A stretch of 64,000 bases of DNA, taken from assembly GCA_040954595.2 (NCBI GenBank), contig CM082597.2:1736001-1800000 (forward strand), read 5' to 3'. The DNA is from Balanoglossus misakiensis. Its lineage: Eukaryota > Hemichordata. The notes below the pieces were generated by a model that was not told the DNA's origin, did no database searches, and worked only from the letters and a program-made list of their open reading frames with translations. Shown in pieces: positions 47,601 through 62,600 of the stretch. The position numbers and the translations under genes are program-made. The stretch's first letter is position 1, and every line of letters begins with the position of its first letter.

Positions 47601-50600
47601 GAAAACAGTGATAATTTGCTTTAACTCTCAGAGTTGTGTACACATTTTCACTTGCATAACCTACTGTTATACACTGTTCACTAATATATAAAAACCCGAG
47701 TAACTCGATAGTGTTGTTCTGGTTGCAGACGTGCCCGGTTCAAAGAAGTCCTTTGTGAAGAACTGATTACGTTACTTCTCAAATTCCACACCGTGTTTGA
47801 TTCTTCAGTGAGGAACAGAAATCGACTGTTTAATTTCCTGTTGCCAAAAGGCAAATGCTACACAAGACAGAAACAGGGAGTTCCATTACCGAGGCAACAA
47901 CATCCAATGCCTCCTTCTCCTTCTGTTTGTTGGCAGCGTTGAGCGCTCGGATTCTTGCCTCCATGTCTGCGTCCAAATCGTCTCTTCTTAGTTCATCATC
48001 AGCAGCCTGGTAGAGAGACGCAGAGATATGCAAATCAATGTGGGGGATCACAGTGGTTGTGACGTTGCAACAATTGCACTCAAGACTGTGGTGATCTTTG
48101 AGACAAACGGGTAACATGTAATGGTATCTTTCCACACACCAGTAAGTGCTTGGGTAGTTGTATGAAGGGCACACGTCCATTAGTTAACAGTGTCTAAAGG
48201 GTTAACCCCTCCAAGCTGAATTCGCAACTGCCTACCTGCTGCATCTCCTGGGCATACTGGGATTGCAACTCAGCCAGCAGTTTCTCCTGCGACTCAGCCA
48301 GTTTGCGGAGGTCAGAGTCAAGATCACCATCAGTTGGATTTGTCATCTCAGGCACATCATTTTCAGTTAGCCCTTCTCTCTTAGCCTCAGCCACTTGTTG
48401 CCTGTGACAGAAAACATCAAACAGTGAGCACATGCTCAGACAAGTTTTTCTGCCTCTCTATCTCTGTCTGTTTTTCTTCATTACATCTTGATATAAACTG
48501 ATATGATATCTATCTCCCTGCAAATTTCTTACCTGTGCAGATCTTCCTTCCGTTTCTTACGCCTGTCTTTCATTTTCTGACGGAGTTTAGCCAGCTGTGC
48601 CTGTTTCTCTTCTTCCAACTTTTCAGACAATCTTTGGACCTGAGGGAAATTGTGTTGATATCTCATTAGAGGAATAGTAAAAACGACTAATCGAGTCCCT
48701 TTTGCACTATGACCCCCTAGTGACTTATAAAGACATTCAGAAGTTTTCTTCCGGACACAGTCAAAGAATTAAACAAAAGTCTATCTAAACAAACAGAGTT
48801 TATGAAAGGAACTCTGATGGCAGTACATACCTGGTCTGCATACTCTGCAATGATTCGTGCTCTTTCTTCATCTGACGTGGCTTTGCTGAGTTTTGCTTTG
48901 AGTTCTTTCTGTTTCTCTTTCAGGCCTTCTTCCTTTTTCTTTTCAGCATCCTAAGGGACAATTCAAAACAGGTTAACATTTGATAACACCTAGCAGAAAA
49001 ATATCAGAAGTTCATTCTACAACTGAGTCACTCCTCCCCCTCCCCGCACATAATTAAAGACACCTCCCTTCTCTCCTCACCTGTATCACAGCATTGATGT
49101 CCTTGATCTCATCATTTGACGTTGCATTTTCCAAGTTGACAATTTCAATGGTGTGTTTCTCAGCCAGAGTCTTGGCCAGTTTGGTCCGCTCAGCGTCGGT
49201 CATCAGCGATCCAGGACCTTGTTGGATTTGCAGTTTGCTCTTCCCATCTATAAGTACAAGGCAGGGATGTCAATTATAAGGTATCCCTAGCCTTTGTAAT
49301 CAAATCAAATGGGACTTTCCGAATAAAAATAGTAAACTGAACAGCTATCTTACCTCTGAGTTTACGGTCATCTGAGTCAGGCGAGCTCTGTAGTGGCTGT
49401 GATTTGACCTTGTCTCCAGACTTGACAACATTCAGCATGTTGATATCACCTCGTACAATGTTACGTCCAAGATCTGGAGAAGTGGCACCCTGAGAAACAC
49501 ACAAGAATAAAAGTCAGAAACCTGGGTTTGATGACATCGCACCTCTGCTAAATGATCCACATATTTTTAGTTTTGTTTTACAGAAACAACTACAGCAGGT
49601 TGTTCCTCTCATTTCAGTGTATTCGAGTTTCCACATCTAAAATATTCAGACTATAAGACTATCAAAAAAAGAATTATAAAGCATTCACTTACAGTTCTGT
49701 TGATATTTATGTTGGTATCACCCTGACTCTCACCGCCCAACATCAGTGTGAAGTGTGCCCCTCTCTCTAACATGGCCAGCAGTTGTTTCAGAAGTGGTAT
49801 GATCTCATTGTTGGACGATCCGGACAGGATGTTTTCTTCGCCATAAACACCTGGGATGGTGGCGTCGTAATCGCCAGCCAGCATGGCTGCGTTGGTGAGT
49901 ACAACCTAAGTACAGACAGGGCAAATAACATGAATGTTTCAGAGCTTTGACAACACAGGTTATACACTGAAAATTGAAATGATTTATATAAAACACTATG
50001 TTCCGTGAAAGAAATTTTGCACTTTTCTTATGGGCAAAATTCTGCCAAAGTACCCTGATTCCTACAGCGAACATCATTCAGCATTCCATAACTTTCCGGG
50101 ATTTTTCCACTTCAAGGAGTGCAGATCTTACCTTGGCTTCTAGTGCAAGGAGTTCACACCTCTCCCTAGCATATTCCAACCCGGAATGCTCCTCATCCAG
50201 TTGTTCTGATCGTGTCAACAGTTGGTCTTGTAACTCGCTCTGAAGTCTGGCCTTGGTTTGTTTGTATCTCTGTAGTACTGTGTTCTCTGCGTCGGGATTC
50301 ATGGCATCCTGATTTCAAATTTGATGAAATCAAATATATTAGGAAGAAGGAAAAAGAGAAAGTGGCACAAAACTAGTCAGGAAATGCTGCGAATAAACTG
50401 TAAAATTCTTTGAACTAGCTGCATGCTATTTTAGCGAAAATGAAAAACATGACTTGTCTGCTGTACCTGAAGTTCAGCCATTCTGTTCCTGAACTTGGTT
50501 TCCTCAGCCTGGAACTTGGTGAAGAATTTCTTGATGACGTCCACAAACTTGGTGTGTGCTACATGATGGTGATTTTCACCTTCACGTTCTGCTGGGTCAC

Positions 50601-53600
50601 CTGTTAAAGAGAGTTGGATATTAGTATTAAACATACTTAATCCATGATTCATATTGGACTCTACAATGTTAACTTTTAAGTTTCATAATGTCTATTGAAA
50701 GAACCTCAATCCATGAACCAGGCAACTCTACAAACGACAGTATACATTCATCAATGAAAGCCTGCTTACCCTGGGTGAGTATAGCCACCACATCAGGGGG
50801 TAGAATCGACGCTAGTTCCTCCTCAGAATCTGACCTTCTCTTGACCTCCCTCTTGGCCGATTGGGAGATTCCTGTAGCTTCTTCTGAGATGGAATCAAGT
50901 GCTTCTTCAACCTGTGAATCAAAGTTCAGAAAGTCACTCACGGTTTTGGAACCTTCATGCAACAACCATCTACACTTTTCTAAAGATTATTTCATTGACA
51001 GTTTTGTCTTGATTCTGCAGGTTCAATTGCAAAACAACCCATTCTCACCAAGCCTCACAACATTTACCTTTTCAGATGTCACATCTTGTATCTCATGCAT
51101 GAGTTGATAGACAAGCAGTGACTCTCTGACTGTCAGCTCGTGTTCACGTTGGCGCTGACGTCTCCAGAAACTGCGACGGGCCACCAGTTCATCTTCAAGG
51201 AGTGCAACCTACAAATTCATCACAAAAAAAATTATTAAATATTTGAAAATGTCAAGGTATACTCAACACCAACAGTTTTTTTTAAATCGTACATATACAA
51301 CAGAAACTTGTGCATCCATATTAAAATTCACTCTTCAATTCCTGAGCAGTTTTTCCTCTTATACATGTATGAATTTATGATTTCTTGCTATCATAAGAAA
51401 CATGAATATTTTGGACAGTTTCATTCAAAGGCAGGGGTGGGTTAACTTACAGCCCCGAGGGGTGGTTTCCTCTTCTTGTGGCCACCAGATGCGAGTGTTA
51501 CCGGGACAACAGTGTTGGTATCTGGGTTGGTTCTGACTCCACTGATGGGACTCAGATCTCCAGTGACAGGATCCACGGCTTGCTTGCCGATCATGATGGG
51601 GATCAGACCTGGGGAGGGAAGGAAGGGAGAGAGGGGAAGGGGAGGGTTACCTCATAATCATACAACATATCTGGTTATATACTGTAAGCAGAAAAGTACA
51701 ATTTTCTTTTGAAGTTTTTCTGCAAAATTCTGAAGTTTTATCTAAATACTAATATGCCTGTGTTAGTGTTGTTGGATTGGAAACACTCACCATCTCCATC
51801 CGGATCCTCCATTGTTCCACCAAGCGGTTTGATCTCTCCGGTATCTGTATCCCGTTCTGCTCCAAGGATTGGCACTTGCTGTCCGGAGCCACCAGGATCG
51901 GCCATAGTGGTGCCAACCAGGATTGGCAGAAGTTGACCAGTGGCTGAGAACTCATACATACCTGGAAGAAAAATTGCACCATATTTACGCAAAAGTCTGG
52001 AACCTTTCATGAACTTATCAGATCAAGAAGTATCTGTACAGAGATTTCTTCTCTTCTTCAAGACTACAGACTTACCAGCACATCCACCCGTCGCAGCCAA
52101 GATGGCCGATCTGTCTTCGCGTCTGTTCAGATCGTGACTGGCTCTTAGCAATGACGACTTGCACTTGTTTCTTGCCTTGTTCAATTCCTTCAACGCCGTC
52201 TCTAACTGACTCTGTTCATGTCTAGTGTTGCCACCTTCAGGACCTAAAAGCACAACATAAAACAAGATATTAAAATATTGGACCACAACATTCAAGATGA
52301 AGTCTTTAAAGGCAAATTTCAACCTTTTGTATGGAGAATGAACTAAAACATTTGAGAACTATAAAATTTAACTTTCCCCACAACTCAACAGGTAAACACA
52401 AAAGGTCTATAACAGCACATACCCATGGCCGCTTCCAGGTAGTCGCGGACTGAATCTTCTACTCGGACTTCACAGGCCAGAACACTGGCGTCCAGCAAGG
52501 CTTGGAATCCTCCATGTGCTGGCACGGCCTCATCATCTTCAATGCGACCGCAATGCACACGCACTTGTTTGCCACTGAGCGGTTCGATAAATGTGTCGCA
52601 CGGAATGATGGGAATGGGTGGTCCGTGACCATGGTTACTCTCCATCATACCACCAACTGGTACAACATCACCTGTAGGCAATGAAACGATTGATGCTTAA
52701 CCGCACAAATATTCAGAAGCGTGATTACAATCAAGTTGGAAAACATCAAGACTATGTTACCTGTTTCCGGGTCGAACGCGACGGCCAGTATTGGAACCGG
52801 TTGCTCTGTGTTGGGGTCTATCATGATGGAGCCGATCTCGATCGGTAGGGGCAGGCCCGTCACAGGGTCTGTGTGGGTGCCTGCGACAGGGTATGTCATC
52901 CCTGTCTGTGGGTGGATGGTGACAGCCGTGATGGGGACATGGAGGCCGCTGTGCGGATCCGGGATCGGGCTGCCAAGTTTAAGGTCGCCCCTGCGTTCCA
53001 CGGGAGTGAGAGCGATGTCCATGGGCTGTTCCGTTTCCGGATCCACTGGATAAGGAATGTACGGAATCATTGGCTCATCGGACTTGATTGCTTCTCCTGT
53101 TGGATGGAGTAAGTTAGGAGTCAATATTTAGTTAACAAAACTGAAGAAAACTGTGCCCACTGGACGTAGCCTGGTATGATTCAGTTTGTAGCATGACAGT
53201 TTTACAGTATGTAAATACCAGCTTACTAACCTGTAGCAGAGTCTGCTGTGAAGACCAACCTGGAAGTCATGGGGTCATACGACACATTGCCTTCAACAGG
53301 CAGGACATGGCCAGTCTGTGGGTGTACAAAACAGTTGGGTGGTACTGGTTTCGCGCTGCCATCGGGGAGCAGCATGCGAGCAGCTTCAGTTGGTTCTATA
53401 AGACCGGTGACTGTGTTCTGTTTGATCAGGTCTGAGTTTAGTATAGTACCGTCGGGCCCTGTGGTGTTGAAATAAAAGACATACTACATAGCAGACAAGA
53501 AAATGTGCTTGATACACGAAACAAAAATACTGGAAAATAGCCTGAAGTTACAGATAGTTTCCTTCTCATTCTGACATTGGCTAAAAGTGCAGTAAAAATC

Positions 53601-56600
53601 TCACTTACCAAAGAGTTTATCCACAGTTACTGGCTCAGCATGGGTGCCAGGTTTCAACAAGAGTCCACCTGTAGCTTTCCCCAGCACACCCCAAGCACCA
53701 AGTCTCTGTGCTTCTGCTGTCACCTCCGCTGACATCCTGTGGATGTGCGCGCCGACGCGTCTGACAACGTGTCGTGGCACACTGTCGTCGAACTCGTCCT
53801 CCCGTTTGATTTCTCCTTTCATCAGTTTCTGGGTGTACTCGTCCAGGAGTCGCCTGGCTTCTCGCAGTGATGACATGTATGCAACCTGTGCAGAACGAAA
53901 TGAGAGGGGGGGTTTCTCAGACATTTGTGGAGATTATGAAGTTAGTGGATGTCTTATAACGTCTGTATAATGAGTGAAGATACAGGTAAAAGGAATGCTT
54001 GCATCAGAAAAAAATCAGTTGTACGTTAAATGTGCCAATAGGGTGTCTGTCTGGCACAATGTATAGTTCTAGTTGTTTTGTTTTGTAACAAGGCAAAGAT
54101 AACCATCTAACCTGGTGCTCCTCCCTGTTCTTCTCATCATCCTCCATCAATTGTCTTTGCCTTCTCAGCACAGCCTCAAACCTTGTGCCAAGCTCCTTCC
54201 GTCTTTCCAGCTCAATGTCCAGGGCTTCCCGCTTCCTCTCGTAAGCGGCCAGGTCCTCGGCTGTGGCCAGACTGGATCTTCCCTTCAGGTTCATCTTGGC
54301 TATCCATAGTCCCTTCAGTGACTCTGTCTGGTTGTTTATCTTCTGGTACAATGCTTTGGCCTGCGTCAGTACAAAAGGTTCATAGAAGATCAGATGGTGT
54401 AACATAACAGTCACATCTATGAATATTTATGAGACATTGTTAATATTCATCAGCCACTGTATATATCAAAAGTTGAAAGTAATGCCCCTTTAATGTTGCC
54501 AATTAAATATTTACCTCTTCCTTCTGCCTGCCTAGTTCACCTGTCACTTGTCTGGCTTGTCTTGCTAGATGGTCGTACACTTCATTAGACGTGAAGCCCT
54601 CCAAGTCAACTTGGCGGTCGTAATCCCAGAATTCGTCATTCTTCACTTCATCAGCTGGTTCTGAAAAACAAACATATTGGACATTAACACCCTATCTATC
54701 CAGTCAATTTGGTTTATTATTATTGCTCAAAACACTTAGGCAGACGGAGGAAACCAGTAGGTGTGTGAAGTGTGGCCACGTGCAGTGTTCCTCGTACTTA
54801 CCTATACCTGCGGTTGGCACGGCAGCAGCGCCTACACCACCACTCTCAATAGCAGCCATGTGTTCTGTGTTTCTGTGATACTTCTTGTTGTGGTGGACTG
54901 TGGAACCCTTGGAAGAGTAGTCATCCAAGTTCTGTTTCTTGGAGACCACGCGATACTTGGGTCGGATGTACATGGCCTTGTCCCAGCCGTATTTACGGAA
55001 CAGTAACTGTTGAAAGAAAAAAAATAATGTCAAATTCTCTGCCACTCATGATGAGAGTATTAAAAGAAATCTCAGATCCTCTACCTAATCAGCAAGCGAT
55101 GTGTAAAATTGTAACACACAACCAAGTAACTCCCTCAGTTAAAGACAAAAATTTGCTCGTTGCTTACCAGGGCAATGATCAATAGTATCATGATGAGTAG
55201 AGCCCCAGCCAGCATGCTGGCAATCAGAAGCCAATCTGGAGTCAGGAGGATGTCTTGCTCTATCGAGATGCCGTTCTGTATAATGTAGCGTGGCGTGGTC
55301 GGGAAGAAAGGTCCATTCTCTGAACACTGGGCACTCTCGGCCATCACTCGCACAAACTGTAAGCAAAGCACAAGTTGATCAGTTAAACATTATAGCTGAT
55401 AGAAAGCAGTCAGAGAAATTCAAACAGGCATGGAGATCAGAAATGTTTACAGGTTAAAACAAATGTGATATCTGACTTACCATTTTCCTGTCTTTGTTCG
55501 TACTCATGTAGAAGACGTACACACCAGGGTCTTGGAATTTGTATGAGAACATAGTGGTCTCCGTGCCGATCAAAGACTGTGCTTCCTGCAATTCTCGGAA
55601 ACCTCCATAGTCAAACTGATCATTGGTGTTGTACAGATTATCTCTGCAAAGAACAGAACGAATTGTTAAGTCAAAAGTTAACCCTTTCACCCCCAGTTCC
55701 CAATTGAGAGGTCTAACTTTACTATAGAAAACAATGGGTTTGGACTGAACCATGGTGGTGAAAGAGGTACTCACCTGTCATACACTGGATAGTAGTCATT
55801 ACTGACACTGAAGAACATCAATTCACCAAATTTGAGACAAACTGTCGGGTTGTCAATTCCAAGGTAGTTAGACCCAGGGAGTACTGAGCTGCCCATGAGA
55901 CGACGCCCTTTGCGTGTGGTGTTGCCGTAGTTACCCATACTGACTGACAGAAGTCTCCTCCTCGAAGAGGAAGAGCTTGTTGACAGCTTTGTGATGTTGA
56001 TTGTTCCTTTCACGTTGTCGGCCAGAAGGTCAAGTGTCTGGTCCATGTCTGGCTCATACACACCAAGGAATCCCCGAGCTGTTAACAAGAAACAATGGTA
56101 AATTTCAGCGAAGGAAGTATAAGGATGTTCTGTATAAAACCATTAAAAGTAGGCCAAGGAACCTGTCAGACCACTGACAAGTACTGTAGACACTCTGTGT
56201 AATGTGGCTGGCAACACTGAAACTGAAAATGGGGAAATCTCCGACTTACAGCTCATTTCAACCATGTGTATAGGTGAACTACTTCCATCCAAAGCCGTGC
56301 ACTGGTCCTCCATGATGGAGTTCCTTGCGTTAATGACTCTCGTTAACGAGGTGACCGGAATGTCCACCTGGTAATTGTCGGCGTACCAGTTGAGGCGCAC
56401 AACAGGTGGATCAGAACAGATGAACTCTATGCTGTATCTCTGTGCAAGTCGGCATTCCAAGTCGCAGATCTCTTCCAGATCATCTACTTGGCATTTGCAA
56501 AGACCTAACAGCATGTCATAGCCGAGGTACTCCGATGGAGATAAACATCCCTAATAATAAAAAAATATGGCAGAGTTACTCCATGTTAATCAATGTTCTG

Positions 56601-59600
56601 TGTGTTAGCAAGCAAAGTACATGTATATATAAACATACAGACATGATAATAACGTACACAAACTCGCAAGCACACAAACAAATGAATATAGTCTTGAAAA
56701 ATTTGAAGAACTTTCCACACAAACTTTTACACTACAAACTACTATAAACTGCTATTTTTACTTACATAGTTAGTACAGAAATTTTCCCACTCTGTCTGAC
56801 TGTAACACTGTCCATCTTGGGTACGTGTGGTGCCTTCAAAGCAGATGTCATACACTTGTTTGACACAGTCCTGCTCTCTACCCAACATGACTTCAAAACC
56901 ATGTGCACAGGGACACTTTCGATCGCTAGGCTGTAAGTGAACATTCATTAGAAAGTGAAAACGTTAGTTGTGAAAAATCTGACAAAATTCTGAAATATTT
57001 ATGCATAATTTAAGTGCAATACTCGCACCAGTTGGGTTAAAACTGGGTTACTACATCGACACCTCAGAACAACTATGTGTACCATGAATAAACAACAGCA
57101 TGTAGATGTTGTCCAGGTATGTGTAATGCTGACAATACTAGCACCATTGCAACACTGGTGTTGACACTAAGTTAGCTCAGTGTTACCTAATTGGAAACAG
57201 ACTTTCAAACTGTACTGTATCTCAATCAGAACATGCATGAATGGGAGATCCTCTAAAGTAATTCAAAAAGCAGAGAATAGAATCTTCATTTGTTAATGTG
57301 TTTAAAACTAGAATAGCCAGAGAGCTCTGATTTTCTGCTGTTAGAAAGTAATTTGTTACCTGGAAGTCTCGACCAGATCCAATGCAGGCACAAGTATCCA
57401 TGCCGGTGAATGGCTGATGGGCTTCGGCTCCACAGTGGAAACATCCCGTCTGACCCGTGAGGTGATTAAAATGATCTATTGAGCACGGCAAACAGTCAGG
57501 TAGTGCCTCCATGCCTTCATCGCTGTTGTACGTTCCCCCGGGACAAGCTGTGGGCTCATAGCTGCCTGCTTCGCAGTAGTAACCTGGTTGGCAGAAAGTA
57601 GACATTGTTATTTAAACAAGAATGGTCACATGTAGAAGGATAGACACTGAGAAACAGAGACACAAATGTGAAATGAAGCAATGTAGATGGACAGACATGA
57701 ATACAGGCAGGATCATATAGACAGGCAAAAAAGAGGTTAGCAACTCCTAAGCGGAAACAAAACAGTATTAAATCACAGGAAAATAACACAACCATGGTAA
57801 GTGCTGAACATACCTGCCGGGCACGGATACGAGTTGGTGAAATTGACACCCCAGATTGTGTCGTTGGTCATCGGTTCATCTGTCGTTGCTCCTTCCAGAC
57901 ACACCACTCCCGCCCGACAGATGGTACAGTTTTCTCTCTCTGGATGATTGCCATAGTAACCAGGTTGGCAGATTTCGCAAGTGTCTTCAAACGTGTTCCT
58001 GAGAGCACCATCTCTTTCTCTGTACCCCAAGGGGCATTTGATGGGCCTCATAGCGCCTGCAATAAAGTAACATGTCTTGCTCAGTTCAAACACGATATGT
58101 ATTTTAGAAGATCCACTGGTACACTGTTCTAGAGTTTTGTACATGGCGACTATTTTCAAGTCTGTCTCCATCCAGGCAGATGCAAATACTCACCAACATT
58201 AGTACCATTGCACCATTCACCCGTACAGTAGTGGCCAGCAGGGCATGGCTGTGGATAACTAGAATTCACTGGGCAGTAAAAACCACCTGGACAGGATTCC
58301 TGGGTCATTGATCTGTTACAGAAGTAACCTTAAAGCGAAAGAAAATTCACTTGGTCAGAATGGAAACTTGATCAAGTTCACCCTTTTTGTACCACTGACA
58401 CTAGTGACAGCCAAGAAATCTACCTTGATGTATAAAACTATGCATCAATTTGTTACATGGTATAATACATGATGCGACAATACAAACATCAGAATTTTAC
58501 GCCACTATTGATCTGGTCAATTACCCCTTACCTGGTTGACAGTCTCTCTGCTCCCATGAACCTTCTGGACAGTATTGTCCTTCCAGACATTCAGATCCCA
58601 CAACATTAGATGTATCATTCGGGCAGAAGTAACCAGCTGGGCAAGGCCAACACTCAGCAACATCTGTAGAATTCACAACATTCATGTGTTTTTGTTTGAT
58701 TCTAACCCAAAAGAACTATATCTTCATATTTCAGTTTTCACTTCTGCAGTTGGGAACCATCTGATATAAAATTAATAGTTTTCAGAGCGCAAGTAACATT
58801 TCAGATCTGTTTATATAAATTGCTGATAGTTCGTTTCACTAGTTCTATCTAGTATCTCACCTCCAGCTTCCTGTGTATCCCTGTAAGTACCAGCTGGACA
58901 AGGCAATGGTCCTGTAGTGGCCTCTGGGCAGTAATGTGCAACAGGACAGGGTCCTATCGTGTAGTCAGCCATACCTGGTGTACAAGTTATACACAGTATA
59001 TGTCAGCCTCGTTGTTGCAGTTGTGTTGTGGACATAAAGCTATGCTAAATCACATGAAATTGAAATGCAACCAAGTGTAAATTCTAATCTTACCTGTCAT
59101 GTTGCACACAAAGCCTGGTGGACACGGCTCACAGGTTGACAGATTTGTGGCACCCACAGTGTCAGACCAAGTCTGAAGGGGGCATGGTTCCATGTCAATA
59201 CCAATCTGGCAGTAGTGACCTACAATGATACCATACAGCACAAAAAATCATGGATACTGAATACCATAGAATGATTATGCTAATTAGTCATATATTGGGA
59301 TGGCAGGGAGGGACTGCTATACCATACTTCACCTTAAAACATAACACAATCACCTGATACAAGTCCCTTACAACCCAATACACACACCCCCATACAACCA
59401 GATAAATACCTGGAACACACAGCTGAGGTACAATGACACCGTCCGGACAGGTATAACCTGCAGGACAACCACCACAATCATTTACACTGCTGGCACCTCT
59501 CTTGTCGATCACTTGGTTGTCTGGACACACTGACACATTGGTGGCACCTGTGAGATGGAAAAATAACCGAAAGTATAAACAATAAACATGTTCTCTACTG

Positions 59601-62600
59601 TTCTCCTTAAATTATCCAGATATAATTCGGACAGGAGATTTCAATAAATACTCTCACACATTAAACAAGCAGGTTCACAAGAAACAAGATTCACGCCACT
59701 GCTTTTCTCCATACCTTCAAGACAGTAATATCCAAATGGACAAAGATCTCCTTTAAGGGGTTCTGAGCCATCAGGAGTTGGTGTGTCACTTCCACTGATG
59801 CACAGGTAGCCTGCATTGCAAGGCCCATCAACGCGACCACTCACACAGTATTTACCTGTTGAGAAAAAATGCAATGTATTTTAGTTAACACATTTCATAA
59901 TCAAAATGTGAAATATCATAGCATTTCATGTTAATTTCTTAATATCTAGTAGATTTTCTTGCAATTAAAGTTATAGGGTTAAGTCGTACCAGCAGGACAT
60001 GGACTGCACTGTGAAGGTTGCTGTAATTCTGTGACAGAGTCCTCTGTATATGTGCCATTCGGACATGGTGTTGGTTCGATGGATCCCGGTGGACAGTAGG
60101 AATACGGCGGGCATGGGAATGGTACACTGGTGTTATACATGCAGTACCGGCCAGCCGGGCAGTCCACACAGTCTATCTCACCTTCAACGTCTTGGTATGT
60201 ACCTGTATAAAAAGAAATTTATGAAATTAGAATTTTCATCTTGTGGTCAAAGTGGACAATTATTTCCCAGAAATTAGTATTCTAGTGATAATAACTGTTT
60301 AAATGGGGATACAGTACCAATTATGAGCTGTGCTTGCGAGGTTTAATTTGTTTTATATATGTCACTTTTAACTTAAAAAGTGCTTTCAAATAACCCCACC
60401 TGGATCACATCCATAGGGCAAGCCAGTGTTAGCTGGACAGAAGAAGCCAACAGGACATGGGTAGTCTGTCGGATTGGGTACATCGATGGCAGCATGATCT
60501 GGACAGTAAAATCTCTCATCACACGGTCCAGTTGGTGCATCCAAACCTGTACTGCCACAGTAGTAACCAGGTTCACATGGTCTGCAGTCATTGACAGCGG
60601 CGCCATGAGTGTTGCGATTCAATGTGCCAATTGGACACGCTGTAGCGTTTGAGGTACCTATCATAAATTGAAATCAATCATTTTGTAAGAAACAGTCCAA
60701 ACAAATAGTTGCTAACTCACTCTTACAGAAAGATTGGTGTTTCGGTCAGTAATGGATTGACAAACTTCAAACAGTCAATCATGTCTTTTTTACAAATACA
60801 TAAAACATACCCTGTAAACAGTAGTGTCCGGTGGGACATGGTCCATTCAGACCATCACTGCCTGGCTCATCAACAGCTGCACCACCACCACAGACGTAAC
60901 CAGCTTTGCACAGACCAGTTGGCCAGGTCAAACCTGGCATTTCACAGTACATGCCGGGCAAGCATAACTGGCAGGCTTCAGCTGTGTCCAATCCAGTCAG
61001 GTTATTGAAGGTACCTGAAAAACACCAGGAAAAAGGTGTCAGGACAATTACAAATATACAAAAGAGACTAAGCCATACATCCATGAACAAAGCACAATTA
61101 TATAGATACTAATAATATCTGATTCTCACCTGGAAGACATGGTTCACCATTATCTGTGGTGTTAACTGGACAGTAGTATCCAGATGGACATGGAACGGTC
61201 ACATTCATTCCTTTATTCGGGCATGTGGTCCCGGCTGGACATTGGTTACACTCGCCCATCCCAATCCTGGGTGCGTAGCTTCCTTTGTCACACGCAATCT
61301 CAATGGAGGAACCGTTGGGGCAGAAATGTCCTTCTGGACAGACGTAACCCATGATGTCGTCGGTTGGGTTTGCTACACTTGAGCCACCCGTGCAGACGTA
61401 GCCAGCATAACATGGCAGTGTGTCACCTGTAAAAAATGAATGCTTCGTGAATCAAATCTAAATCACAAAATGTCATATCATGCTACCATTCGCCATTATG
61501 ATTGGATGTATACACTGATGCTTATAGCAATAATCCCCATCACAGTTCGGTATACACTCGCAAATCTCCATCTGCAACTGGCTTATTGCTTAACTATATA
61601 CAAGTCAATATTTTGTTCTTTCTCAATGCCACGGTAACTCAGTAACTTCTTCAGTCCTGCTTTTCCTACCTGTCTGAGAGCTGTCTGGAGTGCAATATCT
61701 TCCAGGTGGGCAAGGCTTACAGTCTGTCATGTTCTTATTGCCCTCACCACTTGATATGGTACCTTCTGGGCAGGGTATAGGTATGTAGCTACCTTCCGGG
61801 CAGTAGTTACCCACTGGGCAGATGGTGTCTCCTGGTGTTGGTGTGTCATCACCTCCTGCACAGTAATAACTGAGGAGAGAAAATAATTATTTTAAACTAG
61901 CTTCTACATATATTTGCTGTTGTGTGGTTTCTTTGCATTCTGATATATTAGTGTACTCATTCTACGTGTAAAAAGAGTTAATATTTCAACACATGTGCAC
62001 AAACTTTTTCAGTGAAGACTTTCCTATGAAAACCAATTCAAACATACACTGTAAATAACAGTCACATACCCTGCATAACATTCTCCTTCAGGCTCAGCCA
62101 AACCTGGTGTCATACAGTAGTACTTTGGTGGACATGGTAAACACTCGCCTTCCACTTCAGCATTGGTTGTATTCAAGAATGTACCACTTGGGCAGGGGTA
62201 TTCGTTAGCCCTGGTTGTACCAGCTGGGCAGTAGTAACCTTCTGGGCAGGATGCATTGAATAATCCAGTGACAGGTGCCAGTGTGTTGTCGCAGAAGTAA
62301 CCTACCATGGGAGATGTTGGAAAGAGCGTGGTCAATATACTTTGGTGGTTGTATGTTGATTGAAGGTGAATGAATTAATCGTTGTTGTACATACACCATC
62401 AGAAAATTCACCATAATGATATGCATGAGATCCTCAGAACATTTTTTAATTATCAAACATACCTGCGAGACACTCGTCGCAAGAAGATTGTCCCATTTCA
62501 TCTTGATACTTCCCGCTATCACAGCGCGTTGGGGTCACTGACCCTGCCAAACATTTGTGGCCCTTTGGACAGAGGTAATCACCTGGTGTCGGAGTTACTT

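Larger units (their letters stand above)
40475..51208 (-). other. Giant gene: long charged coiled-coil region
   Basis: Exons 51068-51208, 50770-50911, 50467-50600, 50132-50308, 49693-49905, 49354-49489, 49081-49247, 48831-48950, 48533-48639, 48236-48401, 47890-48006, 47518-47590, 47302-47414, 46896-47114, 45140-45235, 44330-44572, 43912-44091, 43622-43738, 43290-43484, 42990-43157, 42508-42671, 41692-41851 and 40475-40691, residues about 2312-3500. Composition is dominated by Glu, Lys, Arg, Gln, Ala and Leu with heptad-like spacing. A loose unit recurs: SDEERARIIAEYADQ, QDEKDRIMAEYEANKG and SEEEYQRLMEEHRKE, each followed by L..KL or L...M, a Gln/Arg-rich run and a basic R-K-x-R-K cluster. A non-coiled interval at 49354-49905 (GVYGEENILSG, LMLGGESQGD) breaks the helix. 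Confidence 0.82.
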
